Source of the DNA: Streptococcus parasanguinis
Lineage (GTDB): Bacteria; Bacillota; Bacilli; Lactobacillales; Streptococcaceae
Direction of reading: 5' to 3'
DNA: 64,000 nucleotides
Assembly: GCF_031582885.1 (NCBI RefSeq)
Contig: NZ_CP133988.1
Span: 124,001 to 188,000 of the forward strand
The number at the start of each line of letters is the position of its first letter. Within the stretch, counting starts at the first letter, position 1. Made by a program: the position numbers and the translations under genes. The notes under the pieces are model-generated. The model ran no database searches. It saw nothing but the letters and a program-made list of their open reading frames with translations, and had not been told where the DNA came from. This document shows, piece by piece, positions 37,440 to 47,790 of this stretch.

Positions 37440-40400
37440 AAGCTTGATTCAATTTCCTTTGTTTGAGTAAACTTCTTTGGAATGAAGATATTGGCAACCG
37501 CCAAAAGTCCGAAGAAGACCAACAATCCGAAGAAGACGCCGATACCGGCTGTTTGTCCATCAAAGTAACCCGCAAACTGTCCTTCTAAAATAGAAAGGAG
37601 GTTGACATTTTTCACCAGTGCTGGAAGGCCTGACAAGGTCGCGGTCGTTCCGATCGCACTTGATAGGTAGACATAGCTGATCAACATGAAGAAAGCTAGT
37701 CCCATTCCGATCACACGGAAGTGTTTCAAGAGGAGGTATTGCAGTTGTACCAAGACAAAGCTTGCTAGAACCGCTAAGAATACCCATGAAGGTACATATT
37801 CACGACCAACAGAGAGTTGAATACTTGAAATCATTCCGATCACTAGTCCAAGGATGAGAGAAAGTCCCACAAGAACACCGACAGACAAGAGATCTGATTC
37901 TTGCAAACGATCCAATTTGAAACGATCCTTAACCTTACGGATGATTGGCTGAGTCTCAAAGAGATAAGCTGTAAAGAGACTCAAGACTTCCAACATAAAG
38001 ATCCAGATAAATGGACGGTAGACGTTGATAGTCGCTTTCACAGAAGAAGATTTCTCTGCAACTGGATTTGACAAGAAGTCGAGCAAGACTTCATTCGGCA
38101 CTCCGTTTTCATAGGCATTGTTGAAGACCTTACGGAAGGCTTCGACGAAGTTCCCATTTTCAGACAATTCCTTGTCGAATTCACCCATCAAGCTCTCTGC
38201 ATTGCTAGACAATTTCTCTGTATTGCCTTGGGCTTTTTCCAATTCTTTGTTCAATTGGCTAAAGATTTCATTGGTAGAGTTAGCAGCTTCTACATTGCTA
38301 CGAGATGAGCTCTTAACGCCTTCTGTCGAGCTCAATAATGACGTGTATTCAGAACCAAGAGCTGACAAATCTGCATCGGTCTTGGTTTGAGCCTGTGTCA
38401 CTGTTTCCTGCGCTTTTGAGATCTCTTCTAGGCGTCTTTGAAGGTCTGCATACTGCTTCAATTGATCGTTGATATTTTGGGTTAGATCCTTGTTGGTGTT
38501 TTCGATTGCTTGAAGATTTGCCTGCAATTGTGGTCCCAAGTCTTGCAACTGTTTAAGGGTACCATCTAACTGGGCTTTCACACTCTTCGTTGCATCCCCA
38601 GATTCATCCGTTTCAATACTCTTACGGTAGTCCTTCATGTTACTTGAAACGGCAGCCTTCACGACATCGACCAAAGCATTTGTCAAATCCATATCTTCGA
38701 TCGGATCATAGAGCGAATGACGATCTCCCTTGTCATCTTTTGGATAGTAAGCATCGATCAATGCTCCCGCGCGTTGATAATCCAGGGCGATTTCACTAGC
38801 TTTCGATGCATAGTTAGCGACAGCTGTTTTCAAGTCTTCTGCAGATACAGTCACACTGGTTGAAGAAACTCCATTCACAAGGACTTCAACATCAATCGCG
38901 CTTGGCATAGCTCCTCCATCTTCAACAAGGTGAATTTGAATTTGTTTGCCATCTTTCAGTTCGACTTCCTGCTCACCACTGCCTGCATAAGTCTGTCCAT
39001 CATAGGTCCAGGTATCAACCTTAACTCCTGCAGGTACTTGAATGCTAACTTTTTGTTTTCCAGATTTAGCATTGAGAACATTCGCAACTGCCGTTAATTT
39101 AGCATCCACTTCAGCAGCCAATCGTTTCAAGTCATCTGCGTTCCCTTTTGCTTGCCCCTTCGTTCCAGCAAAAGCACTATCAAAATCAATCGCTGCGTTG
39201 AGATTCCCATACTTATTCAGATTAAGACTAGCAGGATCTAAAGACGGAAGTTTTTCAATTGCTTGACGAATGTCATCATCCGCTTTATCTCGATCCTTGC
39301 TGATAGTTTCGATTTTTGGCTTTCCAAGCAAGGTACGAAGAGTGACTTTGTCTCCTTCATTTAGACCATAGTAGTCAAGGATCTTCGCTTTTACAGAAGA
39401 CTCGATGTTCTTTTCGTGCTCATCTAATTTGTCGCGTTCTGCCTTGATCCCTTTTTCGAGGTCTGCCACACGATCATTCACATCTTTTGTCAAGCCTGCA
39501 TAAGTCTTGGTACCTGAAGCATCTCCTTCTGTTTCAGTTGGTTGACTCAATTGTTTGGTAATTGCTTCTTGGTTTTGTTGTAGATTCTTATACAACTCTT
39601 GGGTCTTTTCACTGACAACAGACTGGTTCATAGACATCAGCTGGTTCATGAACTCTTCATGGCTGATCTTGTCCTCAGAGCGTTGTTTGATCAATGTGTC
39701 GAAGTTTTGACCGTACTGATCCTGAGATTGGGTCAATTGATCAAAAGCCTGTGTATAAGACTCAAGGACTGTCTTCAAAGCATTGTTCGACTCGACAGAA
39801 GACGTAGACAAGCTATAGAGACTTGGAAAGATATTCTTCGAATCTAAAGCCGAATCCAGCAAGTTGCTTCGGTATGAACCAATGTTGGTAGATTGAATTT
39901 TGTTACTTGTTTCCACGTTCTTCTGAGCTGTATAAAGGTTGCTCAAAATGCTGACCATATACATATCAACCAACTGGCTATTCAAGTTCGAAACGATATC
40001 TTTAGCGACTTTATTGGCCTCGTTTTCAACCTGAGAATTTCCAGCCGCATTGACCTTATACGTCACCGTGGTCTTCTCTGCATTAACCGCATTCACTTCC
40101 AAGACCTTCTCTGAGAAGTCACTTGGAATGACAATCATCAACTGGTACTTGCCATCTGCAAGCCCTGACTCAGCGGCTCCACGAGGGAGTACAGACCAGT
40201 TTTGCGAATTATCCCGTTCGATATTCTTTACATAGCTAGCCCCAAGGTTGTATTCTTTATCATTCAGTTTGACCGCTTTGTCTTCATTGACAACCGCAAT
40301 ATTAAGCTTGGTGTTTTCTGTCGTTTGTACGGTCTTGGCTTCGTTTTGCTTTTGGTCCTTTTGAACCGTCGTATAAAGACCCACTACAGATCCCATCAAA

Positions 40401-40453
40401 AGGAGCACAACTGCACTCTGACCGATGTATTTTAACCATTTTTTCTTTTTCAC
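37436..40453 (-). CDS. esaA: T7SS protein EsaA (YhgE/Pip family)
   Basis: 1005 aa. N-terminal membrane helix (about 10-28), a very long extracellular helical/coiled-coil stalk (about 30-815) and about five C-terminal membrane helices (from 820 to 990). EsaA forms the surface-exposed stalk of the T7SS and is also known as a phage receptor family (YueB, Pip). Size and layout are usual. It lies 137 bases after esxA, separated by two hairpins. Confidence 0.93.
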   Translation of the reverse strand: MKKKKWLKYIGQSAVVLLLMGSVVGLYTTVQKDQKQNEAKTVQTTENTKLNIAVVNEDKAVKLNDKEYNLGASYVKNIERDNSQNWSVLPRGAAESGLADGKYQLMIVIPSDFSEKVLEVNAVNAEKTTVTYKVNAAGNSQVENEANKVAKDIVSNLNSQLVDMYMVSILSNLYTAQKNVETSNKIQSTNIGSYRSNLLDSALDSKNIFPSLYSLSTSSVESNNALKTVLESYTQAFDQLTQSQDQYGQNFDTLIKQRSEDKISHEEFMNQLMSMNQSVVSEKTQELYKNLQQNQEAITKQLSQPTETEGDASGTKTYAGLTKDVNDRVADLEKGIKAERDKLDEHEKNIESSVKAKILDYYGLNEGDKVTLRTLLGKPKIETISKDRDKADDDIRQAIEKLPSLDPASLNLNKYGNLNAAIDFDSAFAGTKGQAKGNADDLKRLAAEVDAKLTAVANVLNAKSGKQKVSIQVPAGVKVDTWTYDGQTYAGSGEQEVELKDGKQIQIHLVEDGGAMPSAIDVEVLVNGVSSTSVTVSAEDLKTAVANYASKASEIALDYQRAGALIDAYYPKDDKGDRHSLYDPIEDMDLTNALVDVVKAAVSSNMKDYRKSIETDESGDATKSVKAQLDGTLKQLQDLGPQLQANLQAIENTNKDLTQNINDQLKQYADLQRRLEEISKAQETVTQAQTKTDADLSALGSEYTSLLSSTEGVKSSSRSNVEAANSTNEIFSQLNKELEKAQGNTEKLSSNAESLMGEFDKELSENGNFVEAFRKVFNNAYENGVPNEVLLDFLSNPVAEKSSSVKATINVYRPFIWIFMLEVLSLFTAYLFETQPIIRKVKDRFKLDRLQESDLLSVGVLVGLSLILGLVIGMISSIQLSVGREYVPSWVFLAVLASFVLVQLQYLLLKHFRVIGMGLAFFMLISYVYLSSAIGTTATLSGLPALVKNVNLLSILEGQFAGYFDGQTAGIGVFFGLLVFFGLLAVANIFIPKKFTQTKEIESSL

Positions 40454-40488
40454 TTCTATACCTTTTCCTTTTTCTAATTCATAGATAC

Positions 40489-40527
40489 AAAATAGGGGTT
40501 AGGAATTAAGAATCTAACCCCTATTTT
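40489..40527 (-). terminator. Attenuating terminator between esxA and esaA
   Basis: A perfect 14-bp stem (40489-40502 with 40514-40527) with a short T run on the minus strand. It should stop most esxA transcripts and let a fraction go on to esaA-essC. Confidence 0.8.
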
Positions 40528-40548
40528 CTATATATCAAAAGACAAAAG

Positions 40549-40578
40549 GGTGATCTACCTACAAGAAGTAAGATCACC
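40549..40578 (-). terminator. Second hairpin after esxA
   Basis: GGTGATCT (40549-40556) pairs with AGATCACC (40571-40578), followed by a TTTTG run on the minus strand. It lies directly after the esxA stop and may act with the next hairpin. Confidence 0.6.
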
Positions 40579-40590
40579 TCCAAGACTATC

Positions 40591-40878
40591 TTAGTGGATT
40601 TGTGCAGCGATATCTTGGTCAGTTTGTTCAACGATATCAGCAACTTTGATCAATTGAGCGTTGATGTCTTCCAACAATTGAGCGAATTGTTTGATTTTTG
40701 GAGACAATTCGTTGAATTGTGCTTCAAAGCTATCAAATGCAGATCCATCCCAGTTTGCGTCGATGACTTGTTGTTCATGAGTCAAAGTGTTAAGGATTTG
40801 ATCGATTTCTTGAGAACCTTGTGAATAGCGTTGTGCTGATTGACGTAGTTCTTCTGGAGTTAATTTAATTTGAGCCAT
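40591..40878 (-). CDS. esxA: WXG100 family T7SS protein EsxA
   Basis: 95-aa helix-turn-helix secreted dimer with the WXG motif as WDG at residues 43-45 and hydrophobic heptads on both sides. No signal peptide, as expected. It is the conserved co-secreted component needed for T7SS activity. First gene of the locus, with AAGGAG before the ATG. Confidence 0.97.
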   Translation of the reverse strand: MAQIKLTPEELRQSAQRYSQGSQEIDQILNTLTHEQQVIDANWDGSAFDSFEAQFNELSPKIKQFAQLLEDINAQLIKVADIVEQTDQDIAAQIH

Positions 40879-41008
40879 ATGTTTCTCCTTTTGGGCTGAT
40901 ACCCTTATATTTTTTTCATAAACAATACATTTTAGTACGAATTAGTAAAATGCCAGATAACTGTATATTTTACCTTTTTCTCCCTTTTTGTATTATTTAC
41001 TTAAAAAT

Positions 41009-41037
41009 ATCTTAATGAAATATTGCCAAAATGTCAA
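41009..41037 (-). promoter_or_regulatory. esxA promoter
   Basis: Minus-strand TTGACA (41037-41032) and TAAGAT (41014-41009) have a 17-bp spacer, giving a leader of about 120 bases. Upstream, at 41062-41109, TGTAAC, TGTAAC, TGTCAT and TGTAAT recur on the plus strand; TGTCAT-N5-TGTAAT (41093-41109) is one base from a WalR-type box. Confidence 0.65.
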
Positions 41038-41287
41038 GTTTAGAGGGCTAACTGATAAAACATTGTAACTTTGTTATGATTTTGTAACATTTTGTCATAA
41101 AAATGTAATATATTTTCTGAATTCCTTGCCCCAGTAGTCTCTAACTAGTATTATTTCTGAGAAAAAAGAAGACACTCTGTCCTTTTATATTAACTCAACA
41201 CATAGATAGAAATTGTTGATTTTAGGTGTTTTTAAAAGCAATTTTTGAAGATTTTTGTATATTTTTTCATTTTTAAAACTTTTATGG

Positions 41288-41293
41288 TATAAT
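41288..41293 (+). promoter_or_regulatory. Promoter -10 of the 186-aa lipoprotein
   Basis: TATAAT preceded by TGG (extended -10); no strong -35. It lies about 60 bases before the ATG. Confidence 0.6.
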
Positions 41294-41354
41294 GAAACCT
41301 GTTCAAAACTTGTTTCATACAAGATCGAACACCATTAACCTATAAGGAGTATAT

Positions 41355-41915
41355 ATGAAAAAATTTCTACTTGCCTCCGTCTGCCTCCTAGCTCTTACCG
41401 CTTGTAGCCAAGGCCAAGCAGAAAAAGGAAAAGCTTCAACAACATCTAGCCAAAGCACTTCCCAAGTGAAAAAAGAAAAAGAAGAGAACGTTCGAACCAA
41501 AACTTTCTCCACAGAACTTAACGATCACCATCAAAACAAAATTCAAATCGGCTACAAAAAAGATGAAATTGTCTCTTTTACTTTTCTTAGTTTTGAACCC
41601 ATTTCCTCAGATTTGCAAGACATGGATCTTTCCGAGTTAAAGGAAATCTACCAAGAAGAATTAGAACATAGCGATATCTATAAAAGCTTAAATGGCAAGC
41701 CTGGTCTTAGCTTCCGCATTCAAATTTCGAAAGATAAACAATCCTATGCCAAGGTCTTACAAGCTGACTTCTCAAAAATCAAGAAAGATGAGTTTGCTTC
41801 CATCTACGGGGATCAAGGGGAGGAAGAAACAGCTGAGTTCAAGAAATACCTCAATGGCAAACCTCAAGATCTCTTTACCTATTTCAAAGATCAAGGCCTC
41901 AAAGAAGAAAAATAA
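41355..41915 (+). CDS. Lipoprotein, unknown function
   Basis: 186 aa. Lipobox LTAC (Cys about residue 17) after a typical lipoprotein signal, then a Ser/Thr/Lys-rich linker and a mixed alpha/beta domain. AAGGAG precedes the ATG. It recalls small YehR/DUF1307-type lipoproteins but I cannot assign it. It is divergent from esxA and convergent with proS. Confidence 0.75.
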   Translation: MKKFLLASVCLLALTACSQGQAEKGKASTTSSQSTSQVKKEKEENVRTKTFSTELNDHHQNKIQIGYKKDEIVSFTFLSFEPISSDLQDMDLSELKEIYQEELEHSDIYKSLNGKPGLSFRIQISKDKQSYAKVLQADFSKIKKDEFASIYGDQGEEETAEFKKYLNGKPQDLFTYFKDQGLKEEK

Positions 41916-41969
41916 AAAGAGCTTCCTGAGTTTCATCACCACACTGGTGAGAGCTCAGAAAGCTTTTTC

Positions 41970-41970
<1 letters not shown>
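41914..41970. terminator. Bidirectional terminator between the lipoprotein gene and proS
   Basis: Long imperfect stem (AAAAAGAGCTTCCTGAG pairing with CTCAGAAAGCTTTTT around a CACCA...TGGTG tip) with T runs on both strands. Confidence 0.8.
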
Positions 41971-43835
<1,865 letters not shown>

Positions 43836-45095
43836 CTATTTCAAAAATAATTTCATAATATCATTCCAGGTGACAGCAATCATCAAAATAACCATTACAG
43901 CTACACCTGCAAGCGTCATATAGGTTTCTACTTCCTGTTTCAGTGGCTTTCTCCGGACGACCTCGATCAAATTGATCAAGATTTTACCCCCATCCAAAGC
44001 TGGAATCGGGATTAGATTGAAGATCCCAATATTAATAGAGAGCATGGCCATAAGAGACAAGACTGCTGGAATCCCTAATTGAGCAGCTTGTGAGCTGGCA
44101 TTGTAGATGGCAACCGGACCACCCAGTTTATTGAGACTGAAGTGGAAAATGATATCTTTCAAAGCTCCCAAAATCCGTGTCGCTGTATTCCAGGTATCTG
44201 TAAAACCAGACAAGAGTTTATCCACAAATCCAGTCTTGAGGCCGTTTGTCACACCCAGATAGTAACGATTCCCTGACTTGGTTGGCTTCACTTTGACTTC
44301 TTTTTCTTGGCCGTCTGTTTTGACTTTCAGGGTCAATTTAGGAGCCGTCTTGCTGTCCTTGGTTGCTTTTTCGACAGCATCTGTCAGCTCATCCCAGTTG
44401 CTAACGGTGTCGTTGTTGACTTGAAGGATCTGAACATTGCTTTTGACACCGACCTTAGCCAACGCCCCATCAGGTGCCACCTGAACATTGTTGCTGTAGT
44501 AGTCAATCGCACCACCGCGCATAAAGGCTAAGAGTGAATAGACGACAATACTGAGGATAAAGTTGTTCATAGGACCCGCAAAGTTGGTGATCAACCGTCC
44601 CCAAATGCTGGCATTCTGATACTGAACATCTCTCGGCGCAATCCGCACTTCTGTCCCATCTTCCTCAACGATGGTCGCATCATGATCAACACTATAAGTC
44701 TTGGTCTCATCGAGAACCAAACCCGTAATTTCCAGTTTGTCTTCAAAGTCAAACTGGGTAACATTCATGGGAAGGGCTGTCTGATCCAGATTCTTTCCTG
44801 AAAGATTGATCCGGACGACCTTGCCAGCCTCATTTAGCGTCAAGCTGACAGGCGTTCCGGTTTTAATCTCAGTTGTATCCTCACCCCAGCCAGCCATACG
44901 AACATAGCCACCTAAAGGTAGAATGCGAATCGTATAGGCTGTTCCATCTTGACCAATATGGGCAAAGATCTTGGGACCCATCCCAATCGAGAATTCTCGC
45001 ACCAGGATGCCCGATTTTTTTGCAAAATAGAAATGACCAAACTCGTGAACGAGAACGATCACTCCAAAAATAACAATAAAGGCAATAAACTGCAT
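43836..45095 (-). CDS. rseP: RIP zinc metalloprotease RseP (Eep)
   Basis: 419-aa intramembrane site-2 protease. HEFGH near residue 18 and the [13 protein letters not shown] motif near 355 are the zinc site; a PDZ domain lies between. In streptococci this enzyme (Eep) matures peptide pheromones and cleaves signal peptides. Membrane helices at both ends and in the middle as expected. Confidence 0.96.
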   Translation of the reverse strand: MQFIAFIVIFGVIVLVHEFGHFYFAKKSGILVREFSIGMGPKIFAHIGQDGTAYTIRILPLGGYVRMAGWGEDTTEIKTGTPVSLTLNEAGKVVRINLSGKNLDQTALPMNVTQFDFEDKLEITGLVLDETKTYSVDHDATIVEEDGTEVRIAPRDVQYQNASIWGRLITNFAGPMNNFILSIVVYSLLAFMRGGAIDYYSNNVQVAPDGALAKVGVKSNVQILQVNNDTVSNWDELTDAVEKATKDSKTAPKLTLKVKTDGQEKEVKVKPTKSGNRYYLGVTNGLKTGFVDKLLSGFTDTWNTATRILGALKDIIFHFSLNKLGGPVAIYNASSQAAQLGIPAVLSLMAMLSINIGIFNLIPIPALDGGKILINLIEVVRRKPLKQEVETYMTLAGVAVMVILMIAVTWNDIMKLFLK

Positions 45096-45131
45096 CGTTC
45101 TATACGTGGTTTCCTTTCTATCTCTTCTGTC

Positions 45132-45935
45132 TTAGAACAAGCCCAAGAAATGCATCAAGGGAAAGACAAAGATCAAACTATCAAAGCGGTCTAGAACACC
45201 ACCATGTCCTGGAATAAATTTCCCAGAATCTTTCACACCGAAGTGGCGTTTAATCGCACTCTCTACCAGATCTCCAAACTGACCTGCGATACTAAAGAGG
45301 ATGGTAAAGAAGATCATAGCAAGAAAACCATGTCCACCCGCCACAGAACGATCCACGATCATATAGATCACAGTTACCGCAACTGCAGACAAGATTCCCC
45401 CAAGACTGCCTTCAATCGTTTTATTAGGAGAAACCGCAGGCATGAGCTTGCGTTTCCCAAACCGACTTCCTACTAGATAAGCACCTGAATCTGTAGCCCA
45501 AACAATAAAGAGGGCTAAAAGAACCTTATCAATACCAGCAATTCGCGCATCTACTAAGGAATGGAAACCAAGTCCAACATAAAAGCTAGACGCAATGGGA
45601 TAGACCACATCTTCATAATTGTAATTCTGAGCAAGAACAGTTGTTCCCATGAGAATCAAGACAACCAAACCATAAGCAATCATATTGCCATCTGCTGGAA
45701 GGTAAGGGAGGTAGTCCTCGATCGGCAAAGTCAGGACAAAGGCCGCTAACATGGCTAGCGCTCCTTCAAAGGTCGCTGTCTCAAGCCCCTTCATCTTGAG
45801 CAATTCATGAACCCCTAGCATGGCGATCAAGCCAATCACAATCTGGAAGAACACCCCTCCAACCATTACTGTTGGAATGAAAAAGAGCAGGGCAATTCCT
45901 CCAAAAATCACACGTTTTTGTAAATCTTTCGTCAT
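45132..45935 (-). CDS. cdsA: Phosphatidate cytidylyltransferase
   Basis: 267 aa from the second ATG (45935), which has better spacing from AGGAGAAG than the first (45938). Makes CDP-diacylglycerol from phosphatidate and CTP. About eight membrane helices and the signature near the C-terminus (GDLVESAIKRHFGVKDSGKFIPGHGG) are intact. Its ribosome binding site overlaps the uppS stop. Confidence 0.97.
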   Translation of the reverse strand: MTKDLQKRVIFGGIALLFFIPTVMVGGVFFQIVIGLIAMLGVHELLKMKGLETATFEGALAMLAAFVLTLPIEDYLPYLPADGNMIAYGLVVLILMGTTVLAQNYNYEDVVYPIASSFYVGLGFHSLVDARIAGIDKVLLALFIVWATDSGAYLVGSRFGKRKLMPAVSPNKTIEGSLGGILSAVAVTVIYMIVDRSVAGGHGFLAMIFFTILFSIAGQFGDLVESAIKRHFGVKDSGKFIPGHGGVLDRFDSLIFVFPLMHFLGLF

Positions 45936-45944
45936 CATCTTCTC

Positions 45945-46694
45945 CTAAACACCACCAAATCTCCGATGGCGATGGCTATATTCTACTATGGCACTTCGTA
46001 GTGCTTCCTCTCCAAAATCTGGCCACATCACATCTGTGAAATACAACTCACTATAAGCAGCCTGCCAAGGAAGGAAATTACTCAAACGGATCTCTCCGCT
46101 GGTACGAATAATCAAATCCGGGTCCCTTAGGACACGTGGCAAACTCTCAGTATAGAGAGAATCTGCGATCATCTCTTCTGTGATATCTTCTGGGCTGAAC
46201 TTCGCATCCAAGACTTCTTGGGCGATCTGCTTCACAGCCTGAGTGATCTCAGCACGTCCACCATAATTGAGTGCGAAATTCAGGATCAAGCCTGTATTGA
46301 GATGGGTCATCGCTTCTGCTCTTTCCAAAGCCTCCAGCGTTTCTTTTGGTAATTTCTTGGTATCACCGATCATTTGAATCTTGACATTGTTGCGATGCAA
46401 TTCGGGGACGAAACGATCATAAAACTCGACCGGCAAGTGCATGATGAACTTGACTTCATCTTCAGGGCGTGTCCAGTTTTCCGTAGAAAAGGCATAGACA
46501 GTCAAGACCTGAACCCCCATATTTTTTGCTGCAATCGTCACTTCTTGGAGAGCTTCCATCCCCGCCTTATGACCGAAGACGCGCGGTTGCATCCGCTTTT
46601 TCGCCCAGCGACCATTGCCATCCATAATGATTCCAATGTGTTTCGGGACTTCTAAAGGTATCTCGATTTTTTCTTTTTTCTTAAAACGAAACAT
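45945..46694 (-). CDS. uppS: Isoprenyl transferase (undecaprenyl pyrophosphate synthase)
   Basis: 249 aa, cis-prenyltransferase making the C55 carrier for peptidoglycan. HIGIIMDGNGRWAK near residue 20 and the C-terminal RTSGEIRLSNFLPWQ motif are present. First gene of the uppS-cdsA-rseP-proS operon. Confidence 0.97.
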   Translation of the reverse strand: MFRFKKKEKIEIPLEVPKHIGIIMDGNGRWAKKRMQPRVFGHKAGMEALQEVTIAAKNMGVQVLTVYAFSTENWTRPEDEVKFIMHLPVEFYDRFVPELHRNNVKIQMIGDTKKLPKETLEALERAEAMTHLNTGLILNFALNYGGRAEITQAVKQIAQEVLDAKFSPEDITEEMIADSLYTESLPRVLRDPDLIIRTSGEIRLSNFLPWQAAYSELYFTDVMWPDFGEEALRSAIVEYSHRHRRFGGV

Positions 46695-46817
46695 GTTTTT
46701 CTACCTATTTCAATATTTATCGCTTCATTATACCATAAATCCCCATAAAATAGGGACTCTGGCCTCTTTTTTGAACCAGCAAGGCTTTCCTTCATCACAT
46801 CGTCCTATTTGCCCACC

Positions 46818-46840
46818 AAAAAAAGAGGCCTTTGCCTCTT
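46818..46840 (-). terminator. Terminator of yajC
   Basis: AAGAGGC (46823-46829) pairs with GCCTCTT (46834-46840); a T run follows on the minus strand. Confidence 0.85.
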
Positions 46841-46849
46841 CTTTGATGA

Positions 46850-47176
46850 TTATTCTTCGATGGCTGAATCGACATCTGAGCTAGCAGATTCTGTAGCAGT
46901 GGCTGAGATCCCTTCTGATACAGGAAGAACTGTTTTGATCGCTCCCAATTCAAAGGTCAAGTAGACACCATCAACATCCAAGACAACGGTCTTGCGATCT
47001 GTATCGACTTCATCGATGGTTCCGTACAAGCCACCAATCGTGATGACTTCATTTCCTTTTTGAAGTTTATTCAAACTTTCCATCCGTTTTTGGTACTGTT
47101 TCTTTTGGCTACGGCTCATGAAGTACATCAAACCGACCATAAGAACAAGCATAATTAGCAAACTTCCGCCTTGCAT
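46850..47176 (-). CDS. yajC: Preprotein translocase subunit YajC
   Basis: 108 aa: one N-terminal membrane helix (LIMLVLMVGLMYFMSR) followed by QKKQYQKRMESLNKLQKGNEVITIGGLYGTI, the YajC signature, and a Ser/Ala/Glu-rich tail. Sec accessory protein. Located upstream of uppS, as usual in streptococci. Confidence 0.95.
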   Translation of the reverse strand: MQGGSLLIMLVLMVGLMYFMSRSQKKQYQKRMESLNKLQKGNEVITIGGLYGTIDEVDTDRKTVVLDVDGVYLTFELGAIKTVLPVSEGISATATESASSDVDSAIEE

Positions 47177-47295
47177 ATGTTTCTCCTTTAATTTTCATAT
47201 ATGCTATACTATATCAAATTTCGCCCGTCTTTTCAAGTTTTCCCATCCTCTTCAAGCAAAATCAGACTCCAGTATCAGATTTTGATGCAAAAGAA

Positions 47296-47316
47296 AAAAC
47301 CACGAAAAGTGGGCTA
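47296..47316 (-). terminator. Short terminator of the 81-aa gene
   Basis: CCAC-GAAAA-GTGG hairpin with a T run on the minus strand, directly downstream of the gene at 47321. Confidence 0.55.
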
Positions 47317-47320
47317 CTGA

Positions 47321-47566
47321 CTAGTCAATCGTAATGCCATACTTTTCGTGATTCTCATCATACCAATCAATCAAGGCCAAAGCCGTTTGATAGGTAATAT
47401 TTTTGATTTTACTCGTTCCCTTAGTCAAAGTCGCCAAGCTCATTTTGCTGATGTTTGTTTCAGTTGCGACACGATAGCTCGTCAAGCGACCATCAACCAT
47501 CAGTTGAACAACGGCTTCTACTTTTCTGTATTCGGGAGTTGAGTAGATATCAATTGTATTGCTCAT
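47321..47566 (-). CDS. Small HTH-like protein
   Basis: About 81 aa from ATG 47566, which follows GGAAG; a longer frame to 47584 lacks a site. Contains TSYRVATETNISKMSLATLTKGTS, helix-turn-helix-like, after an amphipathic helix. No family recognised with confidence. Single gene; may be a small regulator. Confidence 0.65.
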   Translation of the reverse strand: MSNTIDIYSTPEYRKVEAVVQLMVDGRLTSYRVATETNISKMSLATLTKGTSKIKNITYQTALALIDWYDENHEKYGITID

Positions 47567-47744
47567 CTTACTTCCATTCCTCAAATTTTATTCTTGTATA
47601 GATTATATACTTATTTTCTTTATTTATTAATAAATTTGCTCAAATTGGGTTAATTTCACTAATTATTGATGTTTTTTTAGCCCAAATAGGGGGATTTTAG
47701 CCTTATACAGCGAATAATTTCCCCCAGGTGGGAAGAAAAAATAA

Positions 47745-47767
47745 AGGCTGCTATCATATAGCAGCCT
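47745..47767 (-). terminator. Terminator of clpL
   Basis: AGGCTGCTAT (47745-47754) pairs with ATAGCAGCCT (47758-47767); T run on the minus strand. Confidence 0.9.
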
Positions 47768-47790
47768 CTATTTTCACAAACTAATTCGCC

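Larger units (their letters stand above)
40879..41354. other. AT-rich intergenic region between esxA and a lipoprotein gene
   Basis: 476 bases without a gene. It contains the esxA promoter (41009-41037, minus), a cluster of TGTAAC-like motifs at about 41062-41109, and the promoter of the plus-strand lipoprotein (41265-41293). The rest is AT-rich with no other feature seen. Confidence 0.6.
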
